Below are positions 14,033 to 22,036 of a DNA stretch of 40,109 bases, piece after piece. The stretch's first letter is position 1. Every line of letters starts with the position of its first letter. The stretch lies in assembly GCA_003248075.1 (NCBI GenBank), contig QJYK01000054.1, forward strand, positions 1 through 40,109. Reading direction: 5' to 3'. Under the pieces are notes generated by a model. The model saw only the letters and a list, made by a program, of their open reading frames with translations. It had not been told where the DNA came from and did not search any database. Origin of the DNA: Gemmatimonadota bacterium. GTDB lineage: Bacteria > Gemmatimonadota > Gemmatimonadetes > Longimicrobiales > Gaopeijiaceae. Position numbers and translations under genes: made by a program.

Positions 14033-15790
14033 TCAGGCGCTCACCGGACGGACGCATGACGGGCAGAAGCGCCACCCGCGCTCCAACGGTTCTCCGCAGA
14101 CGCAGGGGCGCTTTCGAGCGCGCCCACAGTGGGGGCAGGCGTTGGCCCCCACGGGCACGTTCCCCTGGCAGCTCCTGCAGGAGACGGATGCGCCCGGATC
14201 GGCGTGGAGGACCCGAGCGATCTCGTGGGGTGTGGTCAGCCCCTCCGCGACCGCGCGCCGGGCGTCCTCGGAGAGTCGCCCCATTCCGGCTTCCCGCACG
14301 AGCGCTCGAATGCGCGAGGCGCCTCCGCCCTGGGCGATCGCGTCGCGCATCGCATCGGTGACGGTGAGGACCTGGAAGACCCCCGTGCGGCCGCGGTATC
14401 CGTCAACACACCCCTCACAGCCGGCTCCCCGGCACTTGCGGCAGACGCGCCGCACCAGCCGCTGCGCGACCACGCCGGTGAGCCCTCCGGCGACCAGGAA
14501 GGGTGGAACGCCCATGTCGAGGAGGCGCGTCACCGCCCCCGGCGCGTCGGTGGTATGGATCGAAGACAGGACCAGGTGGCCGGTCACGGCCGCCGCCATC
14601 GCGATCTCCGCCGTCTCGCGGTCTCGGATCTCACCGACCATCACCACGTCCGGATCCTGACGCAGGACTGCGCGAAGCGCCTCGGCGAAGCCGAGCCCGG
14701 CACGAGCGTCCACCTGGACCTGGTTCGCCCCCATGAGGCGATATTCCACGGGATCCTCGAGGGTGACGACATTGCGCGTGTCCCGGTCGATCTCGGAGAG
14801 CGCGGCGAAAAGGCTGGTGCTCTTGCCGCTGCCCGTGGGGCCCGCCGCCAGGATCACCCCCTCGTGCGAAGCCATCAGTCGGCGAATCGCCTGAAGGTCC
14901 GAGGAGGCCATCCCCAGCGCCTCGAGGCTCTTGGGCGCCGCGTCGTGGTCCAGAAGCCGCACGACGGCCTTCTCGCCCCCGTTCACCGGAAGGGTCGACA
15001 CGCGCAGGGTAAGCGAGCGCTGACCGTGTCGCAGGGGAATTCGGCCGTCCTGGGGTCGTCGGCGCACCGAGATATCCATCCCGGCCATCACCTTGATCCG
15101 GGAAAGAAGCGCGCGGCGGGCTGCCGCGGGGATGTCGACCGCCTGCCGCAGGACGCCGTCGATACGGTAGCGTACACGCACATCCTGGCCGGTCTCCTCC
15201 ACGTGGACATCGCTGGCCCCGAGCTCCACGGCGTCGTGGATCAGACCGTCCACCAAACGCACTACGGGGGCGGCACGCGTCGCGCGCTCCAGCTCTTCGG
15301 CAGGCGTGGGCGCCGGCGCGCGCAGCTCGGCCGGGAGGGACGCGACGAGCTCCTCGATAGCGCCGCCGTACACACGGTCGAGTGCGTCGGCTACGGCGCC
15401 GGGCTCGGCGACCCGGACCTCCACGCGGCGCCCGGTCTGGAACTGGAGGTCGTCGACGGCGGGAAGATCCAGTGGGTCGGCCATGGCCACCGTGACGGTG
15501 CGTTGCGTCGCGGTCAGGGGCACCAGCATCCTGCCGCGGGCGAGCCGCTCGGTGACGCAGCGCACGGCTTCGGGCTCGGGGTGCAGGGGAGCCGGCTCGA
15601 AGCGGAGCCCGGTCTGTGCTGCGAGGGCCTGCCATACCGCCGGGGCATCCGCCAGCCCGTGCCGCACGAGGACCTCCCCCACGCGGCCGCCCTCCCTCTG
15701 CTGCCGGTCCAGGGCCCCAGCGAGCTGCTCCTGAGTGAGGGCACCGGCCTCCAGCAGCAGTTGGCCCAGGATCTTGGGTCGGCTCTTCAC
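14033..15790 (-). CDS. GspE/PilB-type secretion ATPase with C-terminal double zinc ribbon
   Basis: This is a 585-aa AAA-type assembly ATPase of type II secretion or type IV pili. The N-terminal MshEN-like domain begins KSRPKILGQLLLEAGALT. The motor has RYRIDGVLRQ, Walker A GPTGSGKST (Lys323), an Asp box region (LFAALSEIDRDTRNVVTLED), Walker B VVMVGEIRDRETAE and the usual CRKCRGAGCEGC zinc site. Beyond the normal end, about 45 residues add CRSCQGN...CPHC and CVCGEP...CPSC, a double zinc ribbon that I do not expect in this family. GTG at 15790 is the only fitting start, and it lacks a good ribosome site. It follows the metalloenzyme gene by 38 bases. No pilin, GspD, GspF or prepilin peptidase gene is in the window, so it is an orphan here. 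Confidence 0.88.
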   Translation of the reverse strand: MKSRPKILGQLLLEAGALTQEQLAGALDRQQREGGRVGEVLVRHGLADAPAVWQALAAQTGLRFEPAPLHPEPEAVRCVTERLARGRMLVPLTATQRTVTVAMADPLDLPAVDDLQFQTGRRVEVRVAEPGAVADALDRVYGGAIEELVASLPAELRAPAPTPAEELERATRAAPVVRLVDGLIHDAVELGASDVHVEETGQDVRVRYRIDGVLRQAVDIPAAARRALLSRIKVMAGMDISVRRRPQDGRIPLRHGQRSLTLRVSTLPVNGGEKAVVRLLDHDAAPKSLEALGMASSDLQAIRRLMASHEGVILAAGPTGSGKSTSLFAALSEIDRDTRNVVTLEDPVEYRLMGANQVQVDARAGLGFAEALRAVLRQDPDVVMVGEIRDRETAEIAMAAAVTGHLVLSSIHTTDAPGAVTRLLDMGVPPFLVAGGLTGVVAQRLVRRVCRKCRGAGCEGCVDGYRGRTGVFQVLTVTDAMRDAIAQGGGASRIRALVREAGMGRLSEDARRAVAEGLTTPHEIARVLHADPGASVSCRSCQGNVPVGANACPHCGRARKRPCVCGEPLERGWRFCPSCVRPVSA

Positions 15791-15828
15791 GGAAGGAGGC
15801 TCGTCGAGGACGCGGGCCCCCCGAATGC

Positions 15829-16752
15829 CTAGGCGGGACTCTCCAGCACCTCGAGCCACCCGAGAACGGCGGGGACGACATCGGTGAGCGAGCGCATGGT
15901 GCGGGGAAGCGCGCTGGCCGCCGGTCCCGTCACCATCCCGAGGGCGGGATTGAGCGTATGCTGCGAGGTGACGTCCTCCAGGTTGCCGTGATCGCTGACG
16001 ACGACCATGGATATGCCCGGATCCAGCGCGTCGACCAGGCCCCCGATGAAGCGGTCGACGCGCTCGAGCACGCGGACGGCTCCCTCCATCCCACCACGGT
16101 GGCCCGCCGTGTCCGTGGCGTAATAGGCATACAGCGTGAGCTCGACGCCGGATGCGACTCTCGCGAGGTTGGCCCCAGCCTCCCGCTCGGTGATCACCGG
16201 CAGCCAGTCGTGTCCCAGGTGCGTCCGCCAGCCGTCGTTGACGATCTCGCTCGCGACCGCACGGCCCTCCGCCAGCGCCTCCTCGTGCCGATCCAGGACG
16301 CCGGCGGCCTTCGCGGCCAGCGGAGGAGCCGAAACGCGCCGGCCGCCTCCGGGACCCGGCCACCCTTTGGGATACGCATTTGCGAAGGCCACCGAACGAC
16401 CTGCCCGGGCGGCTCGCACCAGGAGGTTCCGTTCCTCGACGAGCGGTCTCAAACCCACGGGCGTCCACGGGCCGAAGTGGGACCCATGGATGCGAGCGGC
16501 GTTCTCTCCGGTCAGGAGGGCGGCTTGGCCTGTGCCGCTCTGCGGGATGCCGGCCACACCGAGGGTCGCGTCCAGGGGCACGGTGACCGCGTTGCCACCC
16601 CCGACGGAGGGCTCTTCGAGGGTGGGCGTGTGCCCGCCCAGGAGGCCGGTCAGAACCGGCAGCTCGGCCCTCAGGAACGGATTGCTCTCAGGGTCTGCCG
16701 GGCCGATCCCCACCCCGTCCAGGAACACGAGGAGGACGGGGGCGCTGCTCAT
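15829..16752 (-). CDS. alkaline-phosphatase-superfamily metalloenzyme (phosphoglycerate-mutase-like)
   Basis: This 307-aa protein has the Metalloenzyme (PF01676-type) core found in cofactor-independent phosphoglycerate mutases, phosphopentomutases and related phosphatases. Seen here are the first metal Asp in LLVFLDGVGIG (residue about 12), a nucleophile-type segment GIPQSGTGQAALLTGENA, DTAGHRGG (metal Asp/His), and VVVSDHGNLEDV (Asp-His). It is much shorter than a canonical iPGM (about 510 aa) and lacks the large inserted phosphotransferase domain, so it is probably a phosphatase or another hydrolase of the superfamily. It sits directly upstream of the GspE-like gene. Its substrate is unknown. 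Confidence 0.8.
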   Translation of the reverse strand: MSSAPVLLVFLDGVGIGPADPESNPFLRAELPVLTGLLGGHTPTLEEPSVGGGNAVTVPLDATLGVAGIPQSGTGQAALLTGENAARIHGSHFGPWTPVGLRPLVEERNLLVRAARAGRSVAFANAYPKGWPGPGGGRRVSAPPLAAKAAGVLDRHEEALAEGRAVASEIVNDGWRTHLGHDWLPVITEREAGANLARVASGVELTLYAYYATDTAGHRGGMEGAVRVLERVDRFIGGLVDALDPGISMVVVSDHGNLEDVTSQHTLNPALGMVTGPAASALPRTMRSLTDVVPAVLGWLEVLESPA

Positions 16753-16811
16753 CCGAGGGCCGAGGAGGGAGGGTTCCGGAAGCCGGGTCCCCCGGCCCCG
16801 GAGTGGTCAGA

Positions 16812-17372
16812 TCACTCCGCGGGGCGGAGGTCGACCGTGACCTGGACCTGCACGTGCCCCATGTCCGCCCGCTCCCGCAGGGCGTCCCGGATGCGCGGCT
16901 CGATCTTCTGATAGGCCGACAGGACGCCCTTGTGCAGCTCCCTGCGCAGCACCTTGAGCGCGTTCACGTCGGCGCGGCTCGTCTTCGTCTCCCTCTTGGC
17001 CTCCGCGATCTCGTACGCGCGGATCTCGAACGGAGACATGGCCACGTCGTCGTGGCGCTCGTGGTCCAGGTACTGGATGGAGACGCTCACGTCACCGCGG
17101 GCGTGGTGGTGGTGGATGTCGCCGACCGACTGGAAGCGCGCCGCGAGGCGCCCCAGCTCGGCACGCTGCGCCGCCTTCACGTAGGCGCGCTCGACGGTGC
17201 GGAAGATGCGCTTGGCGCGCTCCGGGTTCGTTGCGTCCAGATCCGGCACCTGACTGTCCAGGTCACGACCCATCGCCTGTCGGTCGAGGTTGAAGCGGGC
17301 ACTCTCCGCGTCGCGATTCCGCGCCCGGTCGATGTTGTCGAGGATTCGGTCTGGGTTGGTCCGATAGCTCAT
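16812..17372 (-). CDS. conserved-looking hypothetical protein, 186 aa
   Basis: I do not recognise this family. The ATG at 17372 gives a 186-aa, highly charged, helix-rich protein with no signal peptide or membrane segment. It begins SYRTNPDRILDNIDRARNRD. Mid-protein it has a run of four His (GDIHHHHARGDVSVSIQ, residues about 97-113), then a Lys/Arg/Glu-rich helical half and a beta-like end (GHVQVQVTVDLRPAE). An in-frame TTG at 17423 would add 17 residues, but nothing supports it, and it would start very close to the likely promoter at 17436-17464. Codon use matches its neighbours. The metalloenzyme gene follows 59 bases downstream. Cytosolic location is inferred from composition. Confidence 0.72.
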   Translation of the reverse strand: MSYRTNPDRILDNIDRARNRDAESARFNLDRQAMGRDLDSQVPDLDATNPERAKRIFRTVERAYVKAAQRAELGRLAARFQSVGDIHHHHARGDVSVSIQYLDHERHDDVAMSPFEIRAYEIAEAKRETKTSRADVNALKVLRRELHKGVLSAYQKIEPRIRDALRERADMGHVQVQVTVDLRPAE

Positions 17373-17435
17373 GCTGATTCCAGCGGGCGAAGGCTTCTCC
17401 AGTTTTCCAAGGGGGCTTCCCAACCGGAGCCCCTG

Positions 17436-17464
17436 AGCATATCAGCGTGGGCGGGGGTGGCCAA
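17436..17464 (-). promoter_or_regulatory. putative sigma-70 promoter for the 186-aa protein gene
   Basis: On the minus strand TTGGCC (17464-17459, 4 of 6 to the -35 consensus) and TATGCT (17441-17436, 4 of 6 to the -10) are separated by exactly 17 bases. Transcription would begin near 17430, leaving a leader of about 55 bases before the ATG at 17372. It lies just beyond the stop of the amidohydrolase gene. Confidence 0.4.
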
Positions 17465-17470
17465 GTGTGG

Positions 17471-20400
17471 TCACCTTCCCACGCCCGGCAGGTCGTCCGG
17501 GGGCTCCGCGGTCCACCACCACAGCGGAGCCAGCTCCCTCCGCCGCGGCCAGACCTCGTTGAGGGTGTCGCCCTCGTACAGTCTACCGTTCTTCATGACG
17601 CGCGAGATGCGGTTCGTGTTGTGCAAGTCGCGCAGCGGGTCGGCGTCCAGCACCACCAGATCCGCCAGCTTGCCGGGCTCGACGCTGCCCAGGTCGCCGT
17701 CGAGGCCGAGGGCCTGCGCGCCGAATAGCGTCGCCACGCGGAGCGCATCGTGGTTGGAGAGGCCCCCGGAGGCGACCGACCATAGCTCCCACTGGTACCC
17801 GAGTCCCTGCAGCTGTCCGTGGCTGCCGACGCCCACCTTGCCTCCGGCGGCCACGAGGTCTGCGACGAAGCGTCCGTGGTCGTCGTGCACGTATTGCTCG
17901 CGGCGGAACCACTGCGGTCGGCGGAGCGTCATGCCGTCGATCTCGCTGTGGGGCGTGAAGCGTCGCAGCTTGGCGTCGTCGTGCACCTCCTCGGTCTCGA
18001 ACCAGAGATTCTCGGTCCAGGGTCCGCCATACGCGACCAGCAACGTGGGGGTGTACGTGCGCCCGGAGGCTGCGAAGAGCCGAACCACGTCGTCGTAGAG
18101 CGGATAGATCGGGAGTGAGTGCTCGAGGCCGGGATATCCGTCGATCGTCTCGGTGAGGTCCTGCTTGACGTTGAGCGAGCCCTCCGTCGTCGGCATCAGC
18201 CGCAGCTCGCGTGCGGCCTCGATGATCCACTGGCGCTGCTGACGGTTCCCGGCGACGTACATCTTGATCGTCTTGGTGTCGAAATAGTCGCTGTAGCGCC
18301 GCAGCACCTTACGCGCGTGCCCGAGGCTCTCGATGCCCTCCTGCCAGAAGACCCCTGGCCCGGTCGAGTAGATGCGGGGGCCCAGGATCTCGCCGGCCTC
18401 CACCATGTCCCCATAGGTGAGAACGTCGGTCGTAGACGTCTGCGGGTCGCGGGTCGTGGTCACGCCATAAGCCAGGTTCGCCAGGTAGATCCACGGCTGC
18501 TTCTTGTGCACGCCCCAAGCCGGCCACATGTGCGCATGCGTATCCACGAACCCGGGAACGATGGTCTTGCCGGAGACGTCGACGACCTCGGCGCCTTCGG
18601 GCACCGCCACCGAGCCGGACGCCCCGACCGCGGAGATTCGGTTGTCGCGGACCACGACGTCCGCGTTCTCGATGACCTCGTCTCCGCGCATGGTGATGAC
18701 CCGCGCGCCACGCAGCACCAGTGCACCGCGCGGGATGTCGCGGGGAACCGAAACGCGCATGCGCACCTCGGACGCGCGATAGCCGGCCTCGTCGTCCTCT
18801 CCGCTTCGGCGGGTGCCGGCGCTGTCGGCGGGTGCCGCATCCACGGAGTCCGCGTATGCCTGCGCCGCGTCCAGGTCGTAGGTGAACCACGCGTTGCCCA
18901 GCGCGAAGTGCACGCTGCGGCCGTCGGCGCTCCACGACGGGAACTCGCCGCCCATGTCCGTGACCTCGCGTGCCGGGAACTGGGCGTTGTCCGGATTCGC
19001 GACCGAGATGGTCGGCGTATCCCCGCCGACGAGCGGGACGGTGACGACGAAGAGGTCGTGCTCGATCTGCGCCAGGGCACGATCACCGGTCGGGGCCATG
19101 AGGATCGTCGAAGCGTTGAGGGCCTGCGGGAAGCCCGCCGGCGTCTCTCCGGTGACCTTGACGTGATGCTTGACGTCGGTTCCGTCCCAGCGGACCGAGG
19201 CGAGCCCGTCGCTCCCGTCGTGCCAGTAGATGCGGTTCGGATCGGACGTGAAGTGCGGCCGGGGGTCCCCCCGCACGGGCATGATCGAGGTGGCTTCCCC
19301 GCCGGCCGCTGGGATCCACACCATCTCGTCCGCGACCGAGGTGCCGCGGGGGCTGGTGTTGTCCCTGAACGCCTCCGCGGTGCCGCGCAGCGTGACGATG
19401 CGATCACCCGCAGGGGACCACGCGGGCGTGACGTACACCGCCGCACGTGCGGAAAGGCGCTGGGGCGTGGCGTTTCCGGTGGAGCGAATCCTGTACAGAT
19501 GTCCCTCGTCGCCCTCCCAGGTCACGTAGGCGATCCACGTGCCGTCCGGGGACCACGTCGGGAAATGCTCGGACTCGTTCCGGTCGGTGAGGCGGCGCAC
19601 GCCGGTACCGTCGCCGTTCGCCACGTAGAGGCGGTCCAGCGCCGTGAATGCCACACGTCGGCCGTCGGGTGACGGGACCGGGTCGCGGATTTGGCGGACC
19701 GTGAACTCCTGATCGTCCGAGACGGGGTAGTCGAAGTCGACGCGGGGGCCGATCGTGAGGTCGAAGCGGACCCGGAAGGGGATCTCGACAGCTGGGCCAC
19801 CGGCCACGGGGACCCGCCAGATCTTTCCGTCCCAGCTCGCCAGCAGGCTCTCGGAGTCCGGAGTGAAGCTCATGCCCGGGAGCACGTCTCGCGAACCCCT
19901 CGACTCCTGGTCGTCGTGTTGGATCGGATACGCCAGCCATCGTTCCGCGCCCGTGGTCAGGTCACGGATCACCAGACCCGTCGACGCCTCGTGCCGCGTC
20001 CCGTACACGAGCCACCTCCCGTTCGGGGACAGCGTCGGGCGGATGCCCGAGCCGTAGCGACTGGTACGCGTGTAGCTCTCGCCCGACTCCCGGTCGTAGG
20101 CGGCCAGCTGGTACTGCGGGAACTGTGCGTTGTACTGCCAATCGCTGTTACGCCGAGCGTACCAGATCCAGCGGCCGTCGGCCCCGAAGGCGGCGCCGAT
20201 CGTCTTCAGGTTGTCCGGCTCCTTGATGAGCTGGACACCCCCACCACCCTCGCGGTGGTACAGCCACAGCTTCGGCAGGCCGGATCGGAAGCCGCCCTTC
20301 GAGACGACGAGATAGTCCCCGTCGGGCGTCCATTCGGGCGACTCGATCCGGTTCGCCTTGCCCGTAGTCACCTGGACCGTGTCCGAGCCGTCCACCGTCA

Positions 20401-20791
20401 TCAGGTAGAGGTTCTCACCACCGTCGCGATCCGATTGGAAGGCGATCCAACGACCGTCCGGGGAATAGCGGGGCTGCGCATCGAACCCCATCCCCGACGT
20501 GATCTGCGTCGCATCGCCACCGGCGATGGGCAGCGTGAAAAGGTCGCCCAGGTAGTCGAACACGATCGTCGAGCCGTCCGGGCTCACGTCCAGGCTGATC
20601 CAGGAGCCCTCCGTCAGGTCGATCGGGACCGTGCGGTTCTCGTCCCAACCCTCCAGGGGAAGCGGCTGAGCGCTCCGGTCCTTCGCGACCGTCGTGTCCT
20701 GCTGTTGCGTAAGCACGCGCGCGGTAGCGCCTTCGGGGATGATCAGGGCCAGGAGGAACGGTGCGGCTGCCCGCAGCTTCGTCGTCGTCAT
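17471..20791 (-). CDS. secreted TolB-type beta-propeller / amidohydrolase fusion protein
   Basis: This 1106-aa exported protein starts at ATG 20791 with a GAGGGA ribosome site. A signal peptide covers about residues 5-28. Residues of about 60-700 are repeated WD40-like/TolB (PD40) blades: SPDGSTIVFDYLGDLF, SPDGRWIAFQSDRDGGENLY, TPDGDYLVVSKGG, SPNGRWLVYGTRH and SPDGTWIAYVTWEGDEGHLY. The C-terminal amidohydrolase (imidazolonepropionase-like) domain runs from about 700 to 1090. It has GARVITMRGDEVIENADVVV, the metal motif DTHAHMW (His752, His754), KMYVAGN with a conserved Lys, GVGSHGQLQGLGYQWEL and EPGKLADLVVLDADPL. Propeller plus amidohydrolase proteins are common in environmental Gemmatimonadota and are presumed peptidases or amidases. 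The substrate is unknown. Confidence 0.9.
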   Translation of the reverse strand: MTTTKLRAAAPFLLALIIPEGATARVLTQQQDTTVAKDRSAQPLPLEGWDENRTVPIDLTEGSWISLDVSPDGSTIVFDYLGDLFTLPIAGGDATQITSGMGFDAQPRYSPDGRWIAFQSDRDGGENLYLMTVDGSDTVQVTTGKANRIESPEWTPDGDYLVVSKGGFRSGLPKLWLYHREGGGGVQLIKEPDNLKTIGAAFGADGRWIWYARRNSDWQYNAQFPQYQLAAYDRESGESYTRTSRYGSGIRPTLSPNGRWLVYGTRHEASTGLVIRDLTTGAERWLAYPIQHDDQESRGSRDVLPGMSFTPDSESLLASWDGKIWRVPVAGGPAVEIPFRVRFDLTIGPRVDFDYPVSDDQEFTVRQIRDPVPSPDGRRVAFTALDRLYVANGDGTGVRRLTDRNESEHFPTWSPDGTWIAYVTWEGDEGHLYRIRSTGNATPQRLSARAAVYVTPAWSPAGDRIVTLRGTAEAFRDNTSPRGTSVADEMVWIPAAGGEATSIMPVRGDPRPHFTSDPNRIYWHDGSDGLASVRWDGTDVKHHVKVTGETPAGFPQALNASTILMAPTGDRALAQIEHDLFVVTVPLVGGDTPTISVANPDNAQFPAREVTDMGGEFPSWSADGRSVHFALGNAWFTYDLDAAQAYADSVDAAPADSAGTRRSGEDDEAGYRASEVRMRVSVPRDIPRGALVLRGARVITMRGDEVIENADVVVRDNRISAVGASGSVAVPEGAEVVDVSGKTIVPGFVDTHAHMWPAWGVHKKQPWIYLANLAYGVTTTRDPQTSTTDVLTYGDMVEAGEILGPRIYSTGPGVFWQEGIESLGHARKVLRRYSDYFDTKTIKMYVAGNRQQRQWIIEAARELRLMPTTEGSLNVKQDLTETIDGYPGLEHSLPIYPLYDDVVRLFAASGRTYTPTLLVAYGGPWTENLWFETEEVHDDAKLRRFTPHSEIDGMTLRRPQWFRREQYVHDDHGRFVADLVAAGGKVGVGSHGQLQGLGYQWELWSVASGGLSNHDALRVATLFGAQALGLDGDLGSVEPGKLADLVVLDADPLRDLHNTNRISRVMKNGRLYEGDTLNEVWPRRRELAPLWWWTAEPPDDLPGVGR

Positions 20792-20888
20792 CTCGTCCCT
20801 CGCGAACGGGGGGATCGGGCCGTATGCTCCGGCTCGGCCGGGACACGCAATATCCGGTGCGTGCGTGCCGGAGGCAAAGCGAGATCGA

Positions 20889-20917
20889 GAGCGCGGGGAT
20901 CGAGGTCCCGCGCGCTC
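20889..20917. promoter_or_regulatory. strong stem-loop in the leader of the Yip1-family gene
   Basis: GAGCGCGGGGA (20889-20899) pairs with TCCC-G-CGCGCTC (20906-20917), giving 11 base pairs with one bulged G and a 6-base loop. It ends 20 bases before the ATG at 20938. It lies in the 146-base gap between divergent genes. It could be an operator, an mRNA structure affecting translation, or a terminator of antisense transcription. No T-run follows on either strand. Confidence 0.35.
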
Positions 20918-20937
20918 CAACCGCGGAGAGCGTTACG

Positions 20938-21654
20938 ATGGGAAGCACGCCCGACGAAGCGACTCCGGAGTCGACGGCAACGACCTCGGCACCGTCGTTT
21001 CCGACGCGAGTCGGTTGGACCTTATTCGCGCCAGGGCGCCTCGGTGAGGCGCTGGCGAGCCACCCGGTGTGGGCGATGGCGCTGGTTGCAGGCGCGGTGC
21101 TGGTGTTCCTCCAGACCTACCTCATCCCCGGGGAGGTCTGGGACGCCTTCATGAGGGCACAGGCGCTACAGGCGGGGCGGCAGCTTCCGGAGGGCTTCTC
21201 GATGGGCGGGGTGACCCGGGCCTTCACCCTCGGGATCGGAACGCTCTTCTTCGCCGCGCTCCAGTTCGTCTTCGCGGGTCTGGTCACCTTCGCGTTCGCG
21301 TTCGTGTTCGGGGACGAAGGGAGCTACAAGCAATACCTGTCCGTCACCACCCACGCCTGGCTGATCCCGGCGCTGGTCGGCCTCTGCCTGGTGCCGCTGC
21401 GCATCAGCCAGGAGAACCCGCAGTTCTCGCTCAACATGTCGAGCTTCTTCTTCTTCCTGCCCGAAGGCTATCCGCTGCGCGTCCTCACCATGCTCGACCT
21501 TTCCCAGCTCTGGGCATGGGTCGTGGTCGCCCAGGGCGCGCACGCAATCGATCGTCGGCGTTCCGTGGGAAGCGCGGTGGCGGCATTGCTCGTCATGAGT
21601 CTGGTTCTCGCGATGCTCTTCGCGCTCTTGCCGGGGGCGGGAGGTGGAAGGTGA
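20938..21654 (+). CDS. Yip1-family integral membrane protein
   Basis: This is a 238-aa membrane protein. The ATG at 20938 follows GGAGAG with a 7-base spacing. An acidic, Ser/Thr-rich N-terminus of about 35 residues precedes five or six hydrophobic segments. These include MALVAGAVLVFLQTYLI, the long Phe-rich FTLGIGTLFFAALQFVFAGL, WLIPALVGLCLVPLRI, LSQLWAWVVVAQGAHAI and SAVAALLVMSLVLAMLFALL. The layout (F-L-x-P, YKQYLSVTTHAW, then LLxLxW) fits the bacterial Yip1/YIF1-like domain. The function of bacterial members is unknown. It is the first gene of a run with csaA and the TRAP transporter, so a link to transport or membrane organisation is possible. Confidence 0.78.
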   Translation: MGSTPDEATPESTATTSAPSFPTRVGWTLFAPGRLGEALASHPVWAMALVAGAVLVFLQTYLIPGEVWDAFMRAQALQAGRQLPEGFSMGGVTRAFTLGIGTLFFAALQFVFAGLVTFAFAFVFGDEGSYKQYLSVTTHAWLIPALVGLCLVPLRISQENPQFSLNMSSFFFFLPEGYPLRVLTMLDLSQLWAWVVVAQGAHAIDRRRSVGSAVAALLVMSLVLAMLFALLPGAGGGR

Positions 21655-21679
21655 TGCGGGTCATGCGGGCCGTGCGCGC

Positions 21680-22036
21680 GTGAGCGCCCGCAAGGACGCG
21701 ATCTCCTTCGACGAATTCCTCCGCCTGGAGATCCTTGTCGGCACCGTCTTGTCCGCGGAGCCGTTTCCGGAAGCGAGGAAGCCGGCATTCAAGCTGGAGC
21801 TCGATTTCGGGGAGCCGGTCGGGGTGCTGCGGTCGTCGGCGCAGCTCACACGCCGCTACACCGCCGAAGGCCTCGTGGGAACGCGCGTCCTGGCGGTCGT
21901 GAACTTCCCGAAGAAGCGGATCGCGGGGTTCGCCAGCGAGTGCCTCGTGCTCGGGGTCGTGAACCCCGACGACCCGGCGGACATCGTGCTCGTTCGGCCG
22001 GATCACGCCGAGAGCGTCGGGTGGGAGCTCGGATGA
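21680..22036 (+). CDS. csaA: CsaA-type tRNA-binding-domain chaperone
   Basis: This 118-aa protein matches the CsaA family, a dimeric OB-fold (EMAP/tRNA-binding-like) protein described as an export-related chaperone in Bacillus. Characteristic segments are LRLEILVGTVLSAEPFPEAR, KLELDFGEPVGVLRSSAQLT, RRYTAEGLVG and VVNFPKKRIAGFASECLVLG, nearly the full length of the roughly 110-aa family. GTG at 21680 gives the family's normal N-terminus. An in-frame GTG at 21644 overlapping the Yip1 stop is possible. The stop shares ATGA with the TRAP permease gene, so the two are translationally coupled. Confidence 0.93.
   Translation: MSARKDAISFDEFLRLEILVGTVLSAEPFPEARKPAFKLELDFGEPVGVLRSSAQLTRRYTAEGLVGTRVLAVVNFPKKRIAGFASECLVLGVVNPDDPADIVLVRPDHAESVGWELG

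Noticed and set aside
18119-21154. Several plus-strand open frames of about 500 codons opposite the amidohydrolase
   Set aside because: They are shadows of the propeller/amidohydrolase coding sequence, with no motif of their own.
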